Shown here: in pieces, positions 32,063 to 42,000 of the stretch
Layout: the number at the start of each line of letters is the position of its first letter
Position numbering within the stretch: position 1 is the stretch's first letter
Source: Maricaulaceae bacterium
GTDB lineage: Bacteria; Pseudomonadota; Alphaproteobacteria; Caulobacterales; Maricaulaceae
Direction of reading: 5' to 3'
DNA length: 64,000 nucleotides
Assembly (NCBI GenBank): GCA_026126205.1
Contig: JAHCJP010000001.1
Location: 186,001 to 250,000 of the forward strand
Position numbers and translations under genes: made by a program
Notes under the pieces: model-generated
Database searches by the model: none
What the model saw: only the letters and a program-made list of their open reading frames with translations
What the model was told of the DNA's origin: nothing

Positions 32063-32518
32063 ATGCTGCGTCAGTTTGCGGTTCTGGTGCTGTTCGTTGC
32101 GCTGACCATGGCGGCGGGTGCGGGGGTGGGAATCCTCACCGCGCCGGGTGAATGGTATGCGGCGCTGAACAAGCCGGCCTTCAACCCGCCGAACTGGATT
32201 TTCGGCCCGGTGTGGAGCGCGCTGTACCTGATGATCGGCGTCGCCGGCTGGCGCATCTGGCGCGCGAAGGGGGCAGGGCTGGCGATGGCGCTGTGGTGGG
32301 TGCAGCTGGCGCTGAACCTCGCCTGGTCGCCGGTGTTCTTCGGGATGCAGCAACCGCTTGCGGCGCTTGGTGTTCTGGCCGCGATGCTGGCGGCGATCAT
32401 CGCCTTCATGGCCGTGGCGCGGCGCGCCGACGCCTTCGCCTTCTGGCTGTTCGCGCCCTATGCCGTCTGGGTGATCTTCGCTGGTGTTTTGAACACCTCT
32501 ATCGTGATCCTCAACTGA
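32063..32518 (+). CDS. tspO: TspO/MBR family membrane protein
   Basis: 151 residues, five predicted helices, with the family motifs WYAALNKPAFNPPNWIFGPV, WSALYLMIGVAGWRIW and LNLAWSPVFFGMQQP. TspO proteins bind porphyrins and cholesterol-like ligands in the outer or inner membrane; in alphaproteobacteria they influence tetrapyrrole-dependent regulation. It is located within the gua group without an obvious functional link. Confidence 0.93.
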   Translation: MLRQFAVLVLFVALTMAAGAGVGILTAPGEWYAALNKPAFNPPNWIFGPVWSALYLMIGVAGWRIWRAKGAGLAMALWWVQLALNLAWSPVFFGMQQPLAALGVLAAMLAAIIAFMAVARRADAFAFWLFAPYAVWVIFAGVLNTSIVILN

Positions 32519-32547
32519 CCCTTCCATAACCCTGCCATAACCCCTCC

Positions 32548-33192
32548 ATGACCCTTCCAGAGATAAAGGACGTTCACGGCCTGCCGGTGCTGTTCGTGAT
32601 GGCGGCGGCGCCGGAATACGGCCCGCATCTCCAGACGCGCATCGCGCCGCTGATCACCGGCGTCGGCCCGGTAGAGGCGGCGGCGGCCACGGGCGCCGCG
32701 CTGGCGCGGCTGGAAGAGAAAGGGCGCCTGCCGCGGCTTGTCTTCTCCCTCGGCAGCGCGGGATCGCGCACGCTGGACCATGCTGGCGTCTACCAGGTCG
32801 AACGGCTGAGCTATCGCGACATGGACGCCAGCCCCTTCGGTTTCGAAAAAGGCGTGACGCCGTTCGAGGACCACCCGGCTGAGATCGTGCTTCCGCACCG
32901 GATTCCCGGCATTGACGGCGCGGCGCTGTCGACAGGGGCGACGGTGATCTCCGGCGCGGGTTATGACGCTGTTCCCGCGCAGATGGTGGATATGGAGACT
33001 TTCGCGGTGCACCGCGCGGCGGCGCGCTTCGGCCTGCCGATGATCGGCCTGCGCGGGATCAGCGACGGGCGGGCGGAGCTGACCGGCCTGCATGACTGGA
33101 CCGAAACTCTGCACCTGATCGACGAGGGGCTGGCGAACGCGCTGGACCATTTCGCCGCCTGCGTGGCGGACGGGCGCTTCAGGCTGGACTGA
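32548..33192 (+). CDS. mtnN: 5'-Methylthioadenosine/S-adenosylhomocysteine nucleosidase-like protein
   Basis: 214 residues, somewhat shorter than E. coli MtnN. The nucleoside phosphorylase fold is indicated by PLITGVGPVEAAAATGAAL, LVFSLGSAGSRTLD, the MVDMETFAVHRAA active-site Glu motif and GLRGISDGRAEL with the catalytic Asp. It would cleave adenine from methylthioadenosine or adenosylhomocysteine, placing a purine-salvage step next to guaA. Substrate preference is inferred. Confidence 0.88.
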   Translation: MTLPEIKDVHGLPVLFVMAAAPEYGPHLQTRIAPLITGVGPVEAAAATGAALARLEEKGRLPRLVFSLGSAGSRTLDHAGVYQVERLSYRDMDASPFGFEKGVTPFEDHPAEIVLPHRIPGIDGAALSTGATVISGAGYDAVPAQMVDMETFAVHRAAARFGLPMIGLRGISDGRAELTGLHDWTETLHLIDEGLANALDHFAACVADGRFRLD

Positions 33193-33230
33193 CCTCTGGC
33201 CATTGGCGCTGACTCGCGCTATCGGGCGGC

Positions 33231-34823
33231 ATGACCGCCGAAAGCACCGCACCAGGCCCCGCTAAAGCCCCCGCCCATGAACGCGCCCTGATCGTCGATT
33301 TCGGCAGTCAGGTGACGCAGCTGATCGCCCGCCGCCTGCGCGAGAGCGGCGTCTATTGCGAGGTGCATCCCTATAACCGCGCCGATGCGGATTTCGTGCG
33401 CGCCTTCGCGCCGAAGGCGATCATCCTTTCCGGCTCTCCGCATTCGACGCGCTGGGACGACAGCCCGCGGGCCGACCCCTTCATCTTCGCCGCCGGGGTT
33501 CCGGTGCTGGGCGTCTGTTACGGCGAGCAGACGATGTGCGCCCAGCTGGGCGGGCGGGTGGAGACGTCGGACCACCGCGAGTTCGGGCGCGCCGACATCC
33601 GCATCACCGCCGAAAGCCCGCTGTTCGAGGGGCTTGGCCCCGTGGGGCATGAAGAGCGGGTGTGGATGAGCCATGGCGACCGCGTGATCGCGGCGCCGGA
33701 GGGGTTCCACGTCATCGCCGCCAGCGACGGGGCGCCCTTCGCCGCCATCGCTGACGAGGGGCGGCGCTTCTATGGCGTGCAATTCCACCCCGAGGTGGTC
33801 CACACGCCGCGCGGGGCGCTGATCCTGCGCAATTTCACCCACCGCATCGCGGGCATGAAGGGCGACTGGACCATGGCCGCCTTCAAGGACGAGGCGATCG
33901 CCGCCATCCGCAAACAGGTGGGCAAGGGCCGGGTGATCTGCGGCCTTTCCGGCGGGGTGGATTCCGCCGTCGCCGCGGTGCTGATTCACGAGGCCGTGGG
34001 CGACCAGCTGACCTGCGTGTTCGTCGACACCGGCCTGATGCGACAGGGCGAGGCGGAAGAAGTGGTCGGCCTGTTCCGCGGCCATTTCAACATTCCGCTG
34101 GTCCATGCCGATGAGGGCGAACGCTTCCTCTCCGCCCTCGACGGCGTCGAAGACCCGGAAGCCAAGCGCAAGACCATCGGCAAGCTGTTCATCGACGTGT
34201 TCGAGGCCAAGGCGAAGGAAGCCGGCGGCGCTGACTTCCTGGCCCAGGGCACGCTGTACCCGGACGTGATCGAGAGCGTCTCCTTCGACGGCGGCCCGTC
34301 GGTGACCATCAAGAGCCACCACAATGTCGGCGGCCTGCCCGCGCGCATGAACATGAAGCTGGTCGAGCCCTTGCGCGAACTGTTCAAGGACGAGGTGCGG
34401 GCGCTGGGCCGCGAGCTCGGCCTGCCGGAAGCGTTCGTCGGCCGCCATCCGTTTCCCGGCCCCGGCCTCGCCATCCGCATTCCCGGTGCGGTGAGCCGGG
34501 AAAAGGCCGACATCCTGCGCAAGGCCGACGCCATCTATATCGACGAAATCCGCAAGGCCGGCCTCTATGACTCGATCTGGCAGGCCTTCGCGGTGCTGCT
34601 GCCCGTGCGCACCGTGGGCGTGATGGGCGATGAGCGCACCTATGACCATGTGCTGGCCCTGCGCGCGGTGACCAGCGTCGACGGCATGACGGCGGATTAT
34701 TTCCCCTTCGATCACGACTTCCTTGGCCGCGCCGCCACGCGCATCATCAACGAAGTGCGCGGCGTGAACCGGGTGGTCTATGACGTGACCAGCAAGCCGC
34801 CGGGGACCATTGAGTGGGAGTAG
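33231..34823 (+). CDS. guaA: GMP synthase (glutamine-hydrolysing)
   Basis: 530 residues. The N-terminal class I glutamine amidotransferase domain has [16 protein letters not shown], the nucleophile in GVCYGEQTM (Cys96) and [11 protein letters not shown]. The ATP-pyrophosphatase domain has the P-loop [15 protein letters not shown] near residue 240, and the dimerisation domain carries [15 protein letters not shown]. It aminates XMP to GMP, completing the branch begun by guaB. The short slyX gene follows after four bases. Confidence 0.98.
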   Translation: MTAESTAPGPAKAPAHERALIVDFGSQVTQLIARRLRESGVYCEVHPYNRADADFVRAFAPKAIILSGSPHSTRWDDSPRADPFIFAAGVPVLGVCYGEQTMCAQLGGRVETSDHREFGRADIRITAESPLFEGLGPVGHEERVWMSHGDRVIAAPEGFHVIAASDGAPFAAIADEGRRFYGVQFHPEVVHTPRGALILRNFTHRIAGMKGDWTMAAFKDEAIAAIRKQVGKGRVICGLSGGVDSAVAAVLIHEAVGDQLTCVFVDTGLMRQGEAEEVVGLFRGHFNIPLVHADEGERFLSALDGVEDPEAKRKTIGKLFIDVFEAKAKEAGGADFLAQGTLYPDVIESVSFDGGPSVTIKSHHNVGGLPARMNMKLVEPLRELFKDEVRALGRELGLPEAFVGRHPFPGPGLAIRIPGAVSREKADILRKADAIYIDEIRKAGLYDSIWQAFAVLLPVRTVGVMGDERTYDHVLALRAVTSVDGMTADYFPFDHDFLGRAATRIINEVRGVNRVVYDVTSKPPGTIEWE

Positions 34824-34827
34824 GGGG

Positions 34828-35028
34828 GTGACCGAAGACCGCCTCGACGCGCTTGAAATCCATGCCGCCCAGCAGCAGCGGATGCTCGACGAGCTGTCCG
34901 AGGCGCTGGCGCTGCAGCAGAAGGATATCGAGCGGCTGAAGGCGCGGCTGGCGCGCTCTGACGGCCGCATCGCGGAGCTGGAGGCCGGCCTGCCGCCCGT
35001 GGCGGCCGAAAAGCCGCCGCATTACTAG
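34828..35028 (+). CDS. slyX: SlyX-like coiled-coil protein
   Basis: 66 residues starting at a GTG (34828) preceded by GGGAGTAGGGG. The whole protein is a heptad-rich coiled coil (DELSEALALQQKDIERLKAR) ending in KPPHY, the conserved SlyX tail. Function of the family is unknown. It is probably co-expressed with guaA. Confidence 0.88.
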   Translation: MTEDRLDALEIHAAQQQRMLDELSEALALQQKDIERLKARLARSDGRIAELEAGLPPVAAEKPPHY

Positions 35029-35076
35029 CCGCGGCGCGTTCTTGAAGGGTGTGGGGCGCATCGCCGCCCGGAACTA

Positions 35077-35385
35077 TCAAGCGGGAGTCTGGTCATTCCC
35101 GAACAGCCGGTCCGGCGACTGGCGTTCGTGCAATATGGCGAGAATGACGGCGATTCCGGGTTGCAGCCGGTAGAAAATACGGTGGCGCCCGGCGGGCAGC
35201 GATCTCAGGCCGGGGCGGAAGGCTTCGGCCGGGGTCCCGGATTGCGGATGCTCCAGCAGCCGGGTCAGCGCCGCTTCGATATGTTCCCGGTACTGCCGCG
35301 CCTGCGCCGGTCCATATTCCTGAAGGGTGTAGCGGTGGATCGCGGCGAGATGGCCCCGCGCCGTGGCGGTCAGGCGCAGTTTCAA
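35077..35385 (-). CDS. parE: ParE/RelE-superfamily toxin
   Basis: 102 residues with the ParE pattern: LTATARGHLAAIHRYTLQEY, QARQYREHIEAALTRLLEHP and LRSLPAGRHRIFYRLQPG, ending in ILAILHERQSP. ParE toxins poison DNA gyrase. Its start overlaps the stop of the antitoxin gene (ATGA), so the pair is translationally coupled in antitoxin-first order. Confidence 0.93.
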   Translation of the reverse strand: MKLRLTATARGHLAAIHRYTLQEYGPAQARQYREHIEAALTRLLEHPQSGTPAEAFRPGLRSLPAGRHRIFYRLQPGIAVILAILHERQSPDRLFGNDQTPA

Positions 35386-35645
35386 CCGCTCGCCTCGGCC
35401 TCTATCGCGTCCATCAGCCGCGTCACATCGGCTTTCGTCGCCAGGTCCTGATGCCGCCCGGCGGCGAGATCGGCCTCGGCGGCGTCCAGGGCGGCTTGCA
35501 GACGTTCGGCCTTGCGCTGCTCATCCTGATCGCGGCGGATCAGGTCGCGCACATACTCGCTGTCGTTGTTATAGCGGCCGGACGCGATGCGGCCGGCGAT
35601 CCATTCGCCCATGTCGTCGGGCAGGGAAAGGGTCTTGCGGATCAT
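35382..35645 (-). CDS. parD: ParD-family antitoxin
   Basis: 87 residues. The N-terminal ribbon-helix-helix RKTLSLPDDMGEWIAGRIAS and GRYNNDSEYVRDLIRR binds DNA and represses the operon. The acidic C-terminal half wraps the toxin. The start at 35645 follows a perfect AGGAGG; the open frame extends 16 codons further without such a site. Confidence 0.94.
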   Translation of the reverse strand: MIRKTLSLPDDMGEWIAGRIASGRYNNDSEYVRDLIRRDQDEQRKAERLQAALDAAEADLAAGRHQDLATKADVTRLMDAIEAEASG

Positions 35646-35703
35646 GCGCGCCTCCTGAAACGTCAGGATAGCGCGTATGAACAGTTCATACAAATGCCCT
35701 TCG

Positions 35704-36357
35704 CTACTCCTCCGCCGCGCCCGCCCAAGCCGGGCCGGTGAATTCGGCCTCGATGACGATCTCGACCGTATCGCCGACGCCTAGGGTGGAGCCGGGCTCC
35801 GGCACCCCGATATCGATGCCGTAGGCCGAGCGGCTGAGCGCGCCGCGCGCCGAAAAGCCGATGCGGGCCTGGGGGTCGTAGGGCTGACCGGCCCAGCCGC
35901 CGTTGAAGCGCGCCGACAGGGTCAGCGGGTGAGTTCGCCCGCGCATCGACAGCGCGCCGTGGATGTCGGCGCTGTCCGGCCCGGTCAGTTCGATTGCGCG
36001 CGAGTGGAACACGATCTCGGGATGCGCCGCGGCGTCCAGCCATTCCGGCTCCAGCAGATGAGCGTTGAAATCGAAGCTCTCGGGATCGGGATAGCCGGTC
36101 TCGATCGAGGCGGTTTCGACGGTGGCGGTCAGCTGCGCCGCGGCCGGATCGGCGGGGTCGAGGAACAGCGCCGCGTCGAAGCGCGTGAAGCGCGCCGTGA
36201 ACATCGAAAAGCCGAGATGATCGACGCGGAAGATCAGGCTGGCGTGGGCGCGGTCGAGCGTATAATCGCCGACCGGAAGCGGCTCGTCCGCCACCGCGGC
36301 GGGCGCGACGGCGAGGGCGAGGAGGATCGCGGCGAGGCAGGCGTGGAGGCGGATCAT
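35704..36357 (-). CDS. YceI-family periplasmic lipid-binding protein
   Basis: 217 residues with a signal peptide ending AAVADEP near residue 24. The lipocalin-like YceI barrel shows YTLDRAHASLIFRVDHLGFS, FDFNAHLLEPEWLDAA and GALSMRGRTHPLTLSARF, ending in VEIVIEAEFTGP. YceI proteins bind isoprenoid-type lipids in the periplasm. The start at 36357 (MIRLHAC) excludes an unsupported 129-codon extension. Confidence 0.93.
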   Translation of the reverse strand: MIRLHACLAAILLALAVAPAAVADEPLPVGDYTLDRAHASLIFRVDHLGFSMFTARFTRFDAALFLDPADPAAAQLTATVETASIETGYPDPESFDFNAHLLEPEWLDAAAHPEIVFHSRAIELTGPDSADIHGALSMRGRTHPLTLSARFNGGWAGQPYDPQARIGFSARGALSRSAYGIDIGVPEPGSTLGVGDTVEIVIEAEFTGPAWAGAAEE

Positions 36358-36525
36358 GATGCGGCTCCGGCTGTTGGCGGCTATGCGACGGGCTTCTTTC
36401 GTAAATGGTTCCAGCCCATTCTCATGCGAGCAGAGGCTCCATCGCGGACAGATCGTAAATGGCGGTCGCGCGCGCGCAGAGTGAATCAGGCATAATCTGC
36501 GCCGGCAAGCGAGAGGGGGCGCACG

Positions 36526-37083
36526 ATGGGACTGCTGGTCGCCGGATTGATTCTGTTTCTGGGCGTACATTCGGTGCGCTTTTTTCCCGGCCTGCGTGAA
36601 ACGCTGGCGCGGCCGCTGGGCGAAGGCGGCTACAAGATCGTCTATTCGCTGGTTTCGGCCGCCGGGCTGGCCCTGATCGTTTATGGCAAATACATCGCCC
36701 ATCCCTCCACGGCCGTCTGGGACCCGCCGGAGTGGGGGCGGCACCTGGCGCTGGTCGCCGTGCCCGCCGCTTTCGTTCTACTGGTCGCCGCCTATGCGCC
36801 CAGCCATATCCGCGCCACCGTGCGTCATCCCATGCTGGCCGGGATCGCCCTGTGGTCGGGCGCGCACCTGCTGGCCAACGGGGAAAGCGCGGCGATGACC
36901 CTGTTCGGCGCTTTCTTCATCTGGTCGCTGATCGCGCTGTGGTCGGCCCTGCGGCGCGAGCCGAAACCCAGGGGCACGTCTGGCTGGGGCGGCGACATCA
37001 CGGCGGTGATCATCGGGTTAGGCGCGGCGCTGTTGATTCTGCGGTATCACATGTTTCTGTTCGGGGTCGCGGTGGTCGGCTGA
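36526..37083 (+). CDS. NnrU-family membrane protein
   Basis: 185 residues, about six helices, with the NnrU pattern FLGVHSVRFFPGLRETLARP, YKIVYSLVSAAGL and IRATVRHPMLAGIALWSGAH. The family is linked to denitrification in some alphaproteobacteria and is related to isoprenoid-quinone or sterol-modifying membrane proteins. No nitrite or nitric oxide reductase gene is nearby, so that role is doubtful here. Confidence 0.92.
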   Translation: MGLLVAGLILFLGVHSVRFFPGLRETLARPLGEGGYKIVYSLVSAAGLALIVYGKYIAHPSTAVWDPPEWGRHLALVAVPAAFVLLVAAYAPSHIRATVRHPMLAGIALWSGAHLLANGESAAMTLFGAFFIWSLIALWSALRREPKPRGTSGWGGDITAVIIGLGAALLILRYHMFLFGVAVVG

Positions 37084-37166
37084 ACCCGTTTGCATCCGAT
37101 CGCCCGGTCCCGCGCATCATAGCGGTCAGAAGGCGGCGCGGGCCGCCCGGACCGGAGGTCGATAAA

Positions 37167-37544
37167 ATGGAATTGCTCATCCCCCTTGCGCCGTTCATCA
37201 TGGTCATCGCCATCGTCTGGCTGGTGTACTGGTTCGGCTCCAAAAACCGCCGCGCGGTGCATGAAACCATCCGCACCGCCATCCAGAGCGGGCAGCAGCT
37301 GACGCCCGAAACCATCAAGGCGCTGGGCGCCCCGCAGGCGAAGAAAGGCGGCGACGTCACCTCGGGCGTCGTGCTGATCGCCGTGGCGCTGGCCTTCATC
37401 ACGCTTGGCTGGGCCATCCAGACCGTCGAGGGCGAAAACGCCTTCGTGATCATGACCGGCGTGGCGTCTTTCCCCGGCTTCATCGGGCTGGCCCTGCTGG
37501 GGCTGGCTATCGCCCGCCGCCGCGGCGGCAAGGCCGAAGACTAA
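37167..37544 (+). CDS. DUF6249-like small membrane protein
   Basis: 125 residues with three hydrophobic segments (about 3-25, 68-88 and 96-115) and a soluble loop NRRAVHETIRTAIQSGQQLT, PETIKALGAP. The loop-between-helices layout fits the DUF6249 family often encoded next to ECF sigma factors. GGAGG at 37154-37158 is about eight bases before the ATG. It precedes the sigma factor gene by nine bases. Confidence 0.8.
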   Translation: MELLIPLAPFIMVIAIVWLVYWFGSKNRRAVHETIRTAIQSGQQLTPETIKALGAPQAKKGGDVTSGVVLIAVALAFITLGWAIQTVEGENAFVIMTGVASFPGFIGLALLGLAIARRRGGKAED

Positions 37545-37553
37545 GCCGTATCC

Positions 37554-38090
37554 ATGGGGGCGGCGGACGAGCAACTTGCGGCGCTGGCCGCGGCCGGAGA
37601 CACGGCCGCGTTCGGAGAACTCGTCCGCCGTCACCAGGGCCTGGTGCGTTCGATGCTGGCGCGCATGACCGGCGACCGGGCGCGGGCCGAAGACATCGCC
37701 CAGGACGCTTTTATCCGCGCCTTCGAGAAGATCGAGGCGTTTTCCGGCAAGGGGTCGTTCAAGGGCTGGTTGTGCCGGGTCGCCTACACCGAGTTCCTGA
37801 TGGCGGCGCGCAAGGGCCGTTCGCAGGCGCGGATGCTGGACGCCTACGGTGCGGGCCTGGACGAAAGCGAAGCCCCGCGCGACATGGGATCGGTGGTCGA
37901 TCTTGATCGCGCGCTGGCGACGCTGAAGGAAGATGAGCGGCAGGTCGTGGTGCTGTGTTATGCTGGCGGCCTGTCGCATTCCGAGGCCGCCGAGGTCACG
38001 GGCCTGCCGCTGGGCACCGTGAAGTCGCATGTAAACCGGGGGCGGGAGAAGCTGAGGGCTTTCTTCGAACCGGTAAAGGAGACGGCGTGA
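37554..38090 (+). CDS. ECF-type RNA polymerase sigma factor
   Basis: 178 residues. Region 2 is seen in FGELVRRHQGLVRSMLARMT and AEDIAQDAFIRAFEKIEAF. Region 4 is LSHSEAAEVTGLPLGTVKSH and NRGREKLR, the helix-turn-helix that reads the -35 element. It lacks the extra C-terminal domains of SigJ-like factors. It is co-transcribed between two small membrane-protein genes that could regulate it. Its target promoter is unknown. Confidence 0.94.
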   Translation: MGAADEQLAALAAAGDTAAFGELVRRHQGLVRSMLARMTGDRARAEDIAQDAFIRAFEKIEAFSGKGSFKGWLCRVAYTEFLMAARKGRSQARMLDAYGAGLDESEAPRDMGSVVDLDRALATLKEDERQVVVLCYAGGLSHSEAAEVTGLPLGTVKSHVNRGREKLRAFFEPVKETA

Positions 38091-38425
38091 TGACGATGGA
38101 CGACGCTTTCGACGCGCGGTTGCGGGCGGCGTTCGCCGCCGCCGCCGAACGCCAGGCCGACCCCGAGGGGTTCGCCCGCAGGGTGTTGCAGCGCATCGCC
38201 CGCCGCCAGCGCCGGCGGCTTTACGTGCTTGGCGCCGCGGGGTCTGCCGGGGCGCTGCTGGCCGGATCGCAGCTTCTGGCGCTGTTCCGCAATCTCGGTC
38301 CGGTCACGCTGGACGCCGGCCAGTATGTTCCGGGGGCGGTCTCCTACAGCCCCGAGGCGCTGGCCGCAGCGGCGCTGGCGCTGATGGTGGCGGCTTTCGC
38401 CTTCATCCTGCCCCGCAACGCCTGA
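38090..38425 (+). CDS. Small membrane protein co-translated with the sigma factor
   Basis: 111 residues. The start overlaps the sigma-factor stop (ATGA). A cytoplasmic N-terminal helix DPEGFARRVLQRIARRQRRR precedes two membrane helices at about 45-66 and 85-106. No zinc-type anti-sigma motif is present. Position suggests a role in controlling the sigma factor, but this is inference. A second in-frame ATG at 38096 is possible. Confidence 0.78.
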   Translation: MTMDDAFDARLRAAFAAAAERQADPEGFARRVLQRIARRQRRRLYVLGAAGSAGALLAGSQLLALFRNLGPVTLDAGQYVPGAVSYSPEALAAAALALMVAAFAFILPRNA

Positions 38426-38520
38426 ACACCGTCCATGCCCCTGTTCCTGTGCGGCTAAGGCCGGTTGCGGGGATACGCGCCTGACGTTAGGGTCCGGGCC
38501 GAAATCCGCGGAGCCCGCCA

Positions 38521-39282
38521 GTGGTCGATATCTTCAGCGAAGTCGAAGAAGAGCTGCGCAAGGACAAGTACCTTGACCTGTTCAAGAAATACGGCCCGTG
38601 GGCGGCCGCAGGCGCGGCGCTGATCATCGCCGGCGTCGCCGGACATCAGGGCTGGAATTACTGGCGTACGCAGCAGCAGGAGTCGGCGTCCTCCGCCTTC
38701 GCGGCGGCCCAGAGTGCGTTGGAAGCCCAGCGTTTCGAGGAGGCGTCGGCGGCGTTCGAGGCTCTCGCCGCTGATGGACCGTCCGGCTATGCGGCGCTGG
38801 CGTTGATGCAGCGCGCCGCCGTGGCGCTGGAGGGCGGCGACGCCGCCGCCGCGGCCGCGTTCTATGAACAGGCCGCCGAGCGCACGTCAGATCGCCTGAT
38901 CAGCGATATGGCGCGCCTGAAGGCCGCGTGGGCGTCTTGGGGCGGCATATCCTTCGACGATCTTGTTCAACGTGTGTCGCCGCTGACGGCGCAGGGGCGT
39001 CCGATGCGCCATCTGGCGCGGGAAACGATAGCCGCCGCCGCCTTCGCTGACGGCCGCTATGACCAGGCCCGCGACGGGTATGAATCGCTCAGCTTCGATA
39101 TCGACACGCCCCAGGGCGTCCGCCGCCGCGCCGGCGAGGCGCTGGCGGTGATCGACGCTGTCGCGCCGCGCGCTGCGCCGCCAGCGGCGGAGGCGGCGCC
39201 TGAACCCGCCCCGGACACCGCTATAGAAGCGGAAACAGTTTTGGAAACCGCCGTTACCGGCGCCGACGAGGACGAAGAATGA
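38521..39282 (+). CDS. YfgM-like TPR membrane-anchored protein
   Basis: 253 residues starting at GTG 38521. A short N-terminal segment DIFSEVEEELRKDKYLDLFK precedes a single membrane helix (about 27-43), followed by periplasmic tetratricopeptide-like repeats (50-205) and an acidic alanine/proline-rich tail. It matches YfgM/TPR_21 proteins, which work with the Sec machinery and periplasmic chaperones. Its stop overlaps the bamB start, mirroring the yfgM-bamB-der order of other proteobacteria. Confidence 0.9.
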   Translation: MVDIFSEVEEELRKDKYLDLFKKYGPWAAAGAALIIAGVAGHQGWNYWRTQQQESASSAFAAAQSALEAQRFEEASAAFEALAADGPSGYAALALMQRAAVALEGGDAAAAAAFYEQAAERTSDRLISDMARLKAAWASWGGISFDDLVQRVSPLTAQGRPMRHLARETIAAAAFADGRYDQARDGYESLSFDIDTPQGVRRRAGEALAVIDAVAPRAAPPAAEAAPEPAPDTAIEAETVLETAVTGADEDEE

Positions 39283-40643
39283 TCTCCGCCCGCTCCCGCA
39301 GTCTCGCCTGGCTTGTCATTGGCGCGGTGGCGCTGTCTCTGGCCGGCTGCAACACGGTGTCGCGCATCAACCCGTTCCAGGGCGGTGACCGGCGCGACCC
39401 CTCAGCGCCAGCCGACGAACGCCGAATCTCCATCCTGGCTTACGAACAGGCGTTGAGCGCCGATCCGGAAGTGACGTCACGCCCGGCGAACCTGCCGGCG
39501 CCGGCGGCGAACACGGCCTGGCCGCAGGCGGGAGGATATCCTACCCACGCCATGCACAATCTCAGCGCTTCCGGCGCTCTGAACCGGGCATGGGAACGCT
39601 CGATCGGACGTGGCTCGGGGCGCGATTCCCGCGTCACGGCGCGTCCTGTCGTGGCGGAAGGGCGGATTTTCGCGCTCGACGCCTCAGGCCAGATCACGGC
39701 GATGGACGCCGGTTCCGGTTCGGTGGCGTGGACGCAGCGGCTGCGTTCGGAGAACCGTCGCGACCGCGTCGCCTTCGGCGGCGGCCTCGCCTATGACGGC
39801 GGCCGCATTTACGTCCATTCCGGCTATACTTTCCTGGTCGCCCTTGATGCGCAAAGCGGCGCCGAGGTCTGGCGCGCCAGCGCGCTGACGCCGTTCTATT
39901 CCGCCCCGACAGTCATCGAGGGACGCGTGTTCGTGACCACCAGCGACAGCGAGATTCTGGCGTTCGATGCCCGCACCGGGGATTCGCTTTGGGCGTATCA
40001 GACCATTTCGGAACCGGCGCGCATCATGTCTTCGCCCAGCCCTGCGGTGCAGGGTGAGATCGTTCTTGCCCCCTTCGCGTCCGGCGAAGTTGTCGCCCTG
40101 CGCGTTCAGAACGGAAACCCGCTGTGGTCGGACGCGCTGACGCGCGCCGGTGCGCTGACGGCGATCTCGGCCATTAATGACATCGCCGGCAGTCCGGTGG
40201 TCTATGACGGTCATGTCTACGCCGTCAGCCATGCCGGCCTGCTGGCGGCGCTTGACCTGCGCACCGGTGAGCGGGTCTGGACCCAGTCGGCCGGCGCCAC
40301 GCAAACGCCTTGGGTTGCCGGAGACTGGCTCTATCTGGTCACATCGGAAGGCGAGGTCCTGTGCCTTGACCGCCGAACCGGCGCCATCCGCTGGATCACC
40401 CAGCTTGAGACCTTCGCCAATCCACGCCGCCGCCGCGACCGCATCGCCTGGGCCGGGCCAGTGATGATCGACGGCCGGCTGCTGCTGGCGGGCAGCAACG
40501 GCCAGGCCGTCATCCTTGACGCAGCCAGCGGGGTGGAGCAGCGCCGCATCCGTCTGCGCGGCGGCGTGTTCATCGCCCCGGTCGTCGCCGGCCAGACGGT
40601 ATATCTCCTGTCCGATGACGCGCGGCTGACCGCCCTGCGTTAG
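39279..40643 (+). CDS. bamB: Outer-membrane assembly lipoprotein BamB
   Basis: 454 residues. The signal has lipobox LAGC (Cys about 24), followed by an eight-bladed PQQ-like propeller with repeated blades such as [36 protein letters not shown] and [18 protein letters not shown]. BamB is the propeller subunit of the beta-barrel assembly complex. The gene overlaps yfgM by four bases and is followed by der after four bases. Confidence 0.95.
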   Translation: MISARSRSLAWLVIGAVALSLAGCNTVSRINPFQGGDRRDPSAPADERRISILAYEQALSADPEVTSRPANLPAPAANTAWPQAGGYPTHAMHNLSASGALNRAWERSIGRGSGRDSRVTARPVVAEGRIFALDASGQITAMDAGSGSVAWTQRLRSENRRDRVAFGGGLAYDGGRIYVHSGYTFLVALDAQSGAEVWRASALTPFYSAPTVIEGRVFVTTSDSEILAFDARTGDSLWAYQTISEPARIMSSPSPAVQGEIVLAPFASGEVVALRVQNGNPLWSDALTRAGALTAISAINDIAGSPVVYDGHVYAVSHAGLLAALDLRTGERVWTQSAGATQTPWVAGDWLYLVTSEGEVLCLDRRTGAIRWITQLETFANPRRRRDRIAWAGPVMIDGRLLLAGSNGQAVILDAASGVEQRRIRLRGGVFIAPVVAGQTVYLLSDDARLTALR

Positions 40644-40647
40644 GCGC

Positions 40648-42000
40648 ATGACCGCCCCCCGCATCGCGGTCGTCGGGCGGCCGAACGTCGGCAAGTCGAC
40701 GCTGTTCAACCGGCTGGCTGGCAAGCCGCTGGCCATCGTCGACGACCGGCCGGGCGTGACCCGCGACCGGCGCGAGGCGCGCGGGCGCCTCGGCGACCTG
40801 GAGCTTCTGCTGATCGACACTGCCGGCTATGACGCCGCCGACGGGGCCAGTCTGGAATCGCGCATGCGTCAGCAGACGGAGGCCGCCATCGCCGGCGCCG
40901 ACGCCTGCCTGTTCATGATCGATGCGCGCGCCGGTCTTACCTCTGTGGATATGGAGTTCGCCGAACTGCTGCGCCGTGGCGGCAAGCCGGTGATCCTCGT
41001 CGCCAACAAATGCGAGGGGCAGGCGGGGCGCGATGGGCTGATGGAGGCGTATTCGCTCGGCCTCGGCGAGCCGGTCGCCGTCTCAGCCGCCCATGGCGAG
41101 GGCATGGGCGAGCTTTATTCGGCGTTGAAACAGGTGCTGGGCAAACGCTCGAAGCCGGTGGAGCGGGAGGAGGAGCCGCCGCTGCGCATCGCCGTCGCCG
41201 GCCGCCCGAACGCCGGCAAGTCGACTCTGATCAACGCCCTGATCGGCGAGGAGCGCCTGATCACCGGGCCGGAGGCGGGAATCACCCGCGACGCCATCAC
41301 TGTCGACTGGCTGTGGGATGACCGGCGCGTGCGTCTGCATGACACGGCCGGACTGCGAAAGCGCGGCAAGGTGGCCGACCGGCTGGAGCGGATGAGCGCC
41401 GCTGACACTCTGCGCGCCATCAAGTTCGCCGAGGTGGTGCTGCTGCTGGTCGACGCTTCGCATCCGTTTGAGAAGCAGGACCTGACCATCGCCGACAGGG
41501 TGTTGACTGAAGGGCGGGCGCTGGCCGTTATACTGTCGAAATGGGACCTGGTTAAGGACAAGCAGAAGACCTTGAAGGCGCTGCGCGAGGAGTTCGACCG
41601 CCTGCTGCCGCAGGCGCGCGGCGCGCCGTTGGTCCCGGTCTCGGCGCTGAACGGAAAGGGGCTGGACCAGATCATGCCGGCGGTGGAGCGCCTGCACAAA
41701 GACTGGTCGATGAAGATCAAGACCCGCGATTTGAACGACTGGCTACAGGAGATGCTGCAACGTCACCCCCCGCCAGCGGTGAACGGGCGGCGGATCAAGC
41801 CGCGCTATATGGCGCAGATCAAGACGCGTCCGCCGACCTTCGTGTTGATCAGTTCGCGCGCCGCCGCGATGCCTGAATCCTACAAGCGCTATTTAATCAA
41901 TGGATTACGCGAGGCTTTTGATCTTCCGGGTGTGCCGGTTCGGCTGACCGTGAAAGCAGGCAAGAACCCTTATGCCGACAAGGGCGCCGGCCAGGGTTAG
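40648..42000 (+). CDS. der: Ribosome-assembly GTPase Der (EngA)
   Basis: 450 residues with the diagnostic tandem G domains: G1 GRPNVGKST at residues 8-16 and again GRPNAGKST near 185, with [14 protein letters not shown] as first switch region and DTAG motifs in both. The C-terminal KH-like domain includes [20 protein letters not shown]. Der acts in 50S subunit maturation. Its stop overlaps that of the opposing SDR gene by two bases. Confidence 0.98.
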   Translation: MTAPRIAVVGRPNVGKSTLFNRLAGKPLAIVDDRPGVTRDRREARGRLGDLELLLIDTAGYDAADGASLESRMRQQTEAAIAGADACLFMIDARAGLTSVDMEFAELLRRGGKPVILVANKCEGQAGRDGLMEAYSLGLGEPVAVSAAHGEGMGELYSALKQVLGKRSKPVEREEEPPLRIAVAGRPNAGKSTLINALIGEERLITGPEAGITRDAITVDWLWDDRRVRLHDTAGLRKRGKVADRLERMSAADTLRAIKFAEVVLLLVDASHPFEKQDLTIADRVLTEGRALAVILSKWDLVKDKQKTLKALREEFDRLLPQARGAPLVPVSALNGKGLDQIMPAVERLHKDWSMKIKTRDLNDWLQEMLQRHPPPAVNGRRIKPRYMAQIKTRPPTFVLISSRAAAMPESYKRYLINGLREAFDLPGVPVRLTVKAGKNPYADKGAGQG

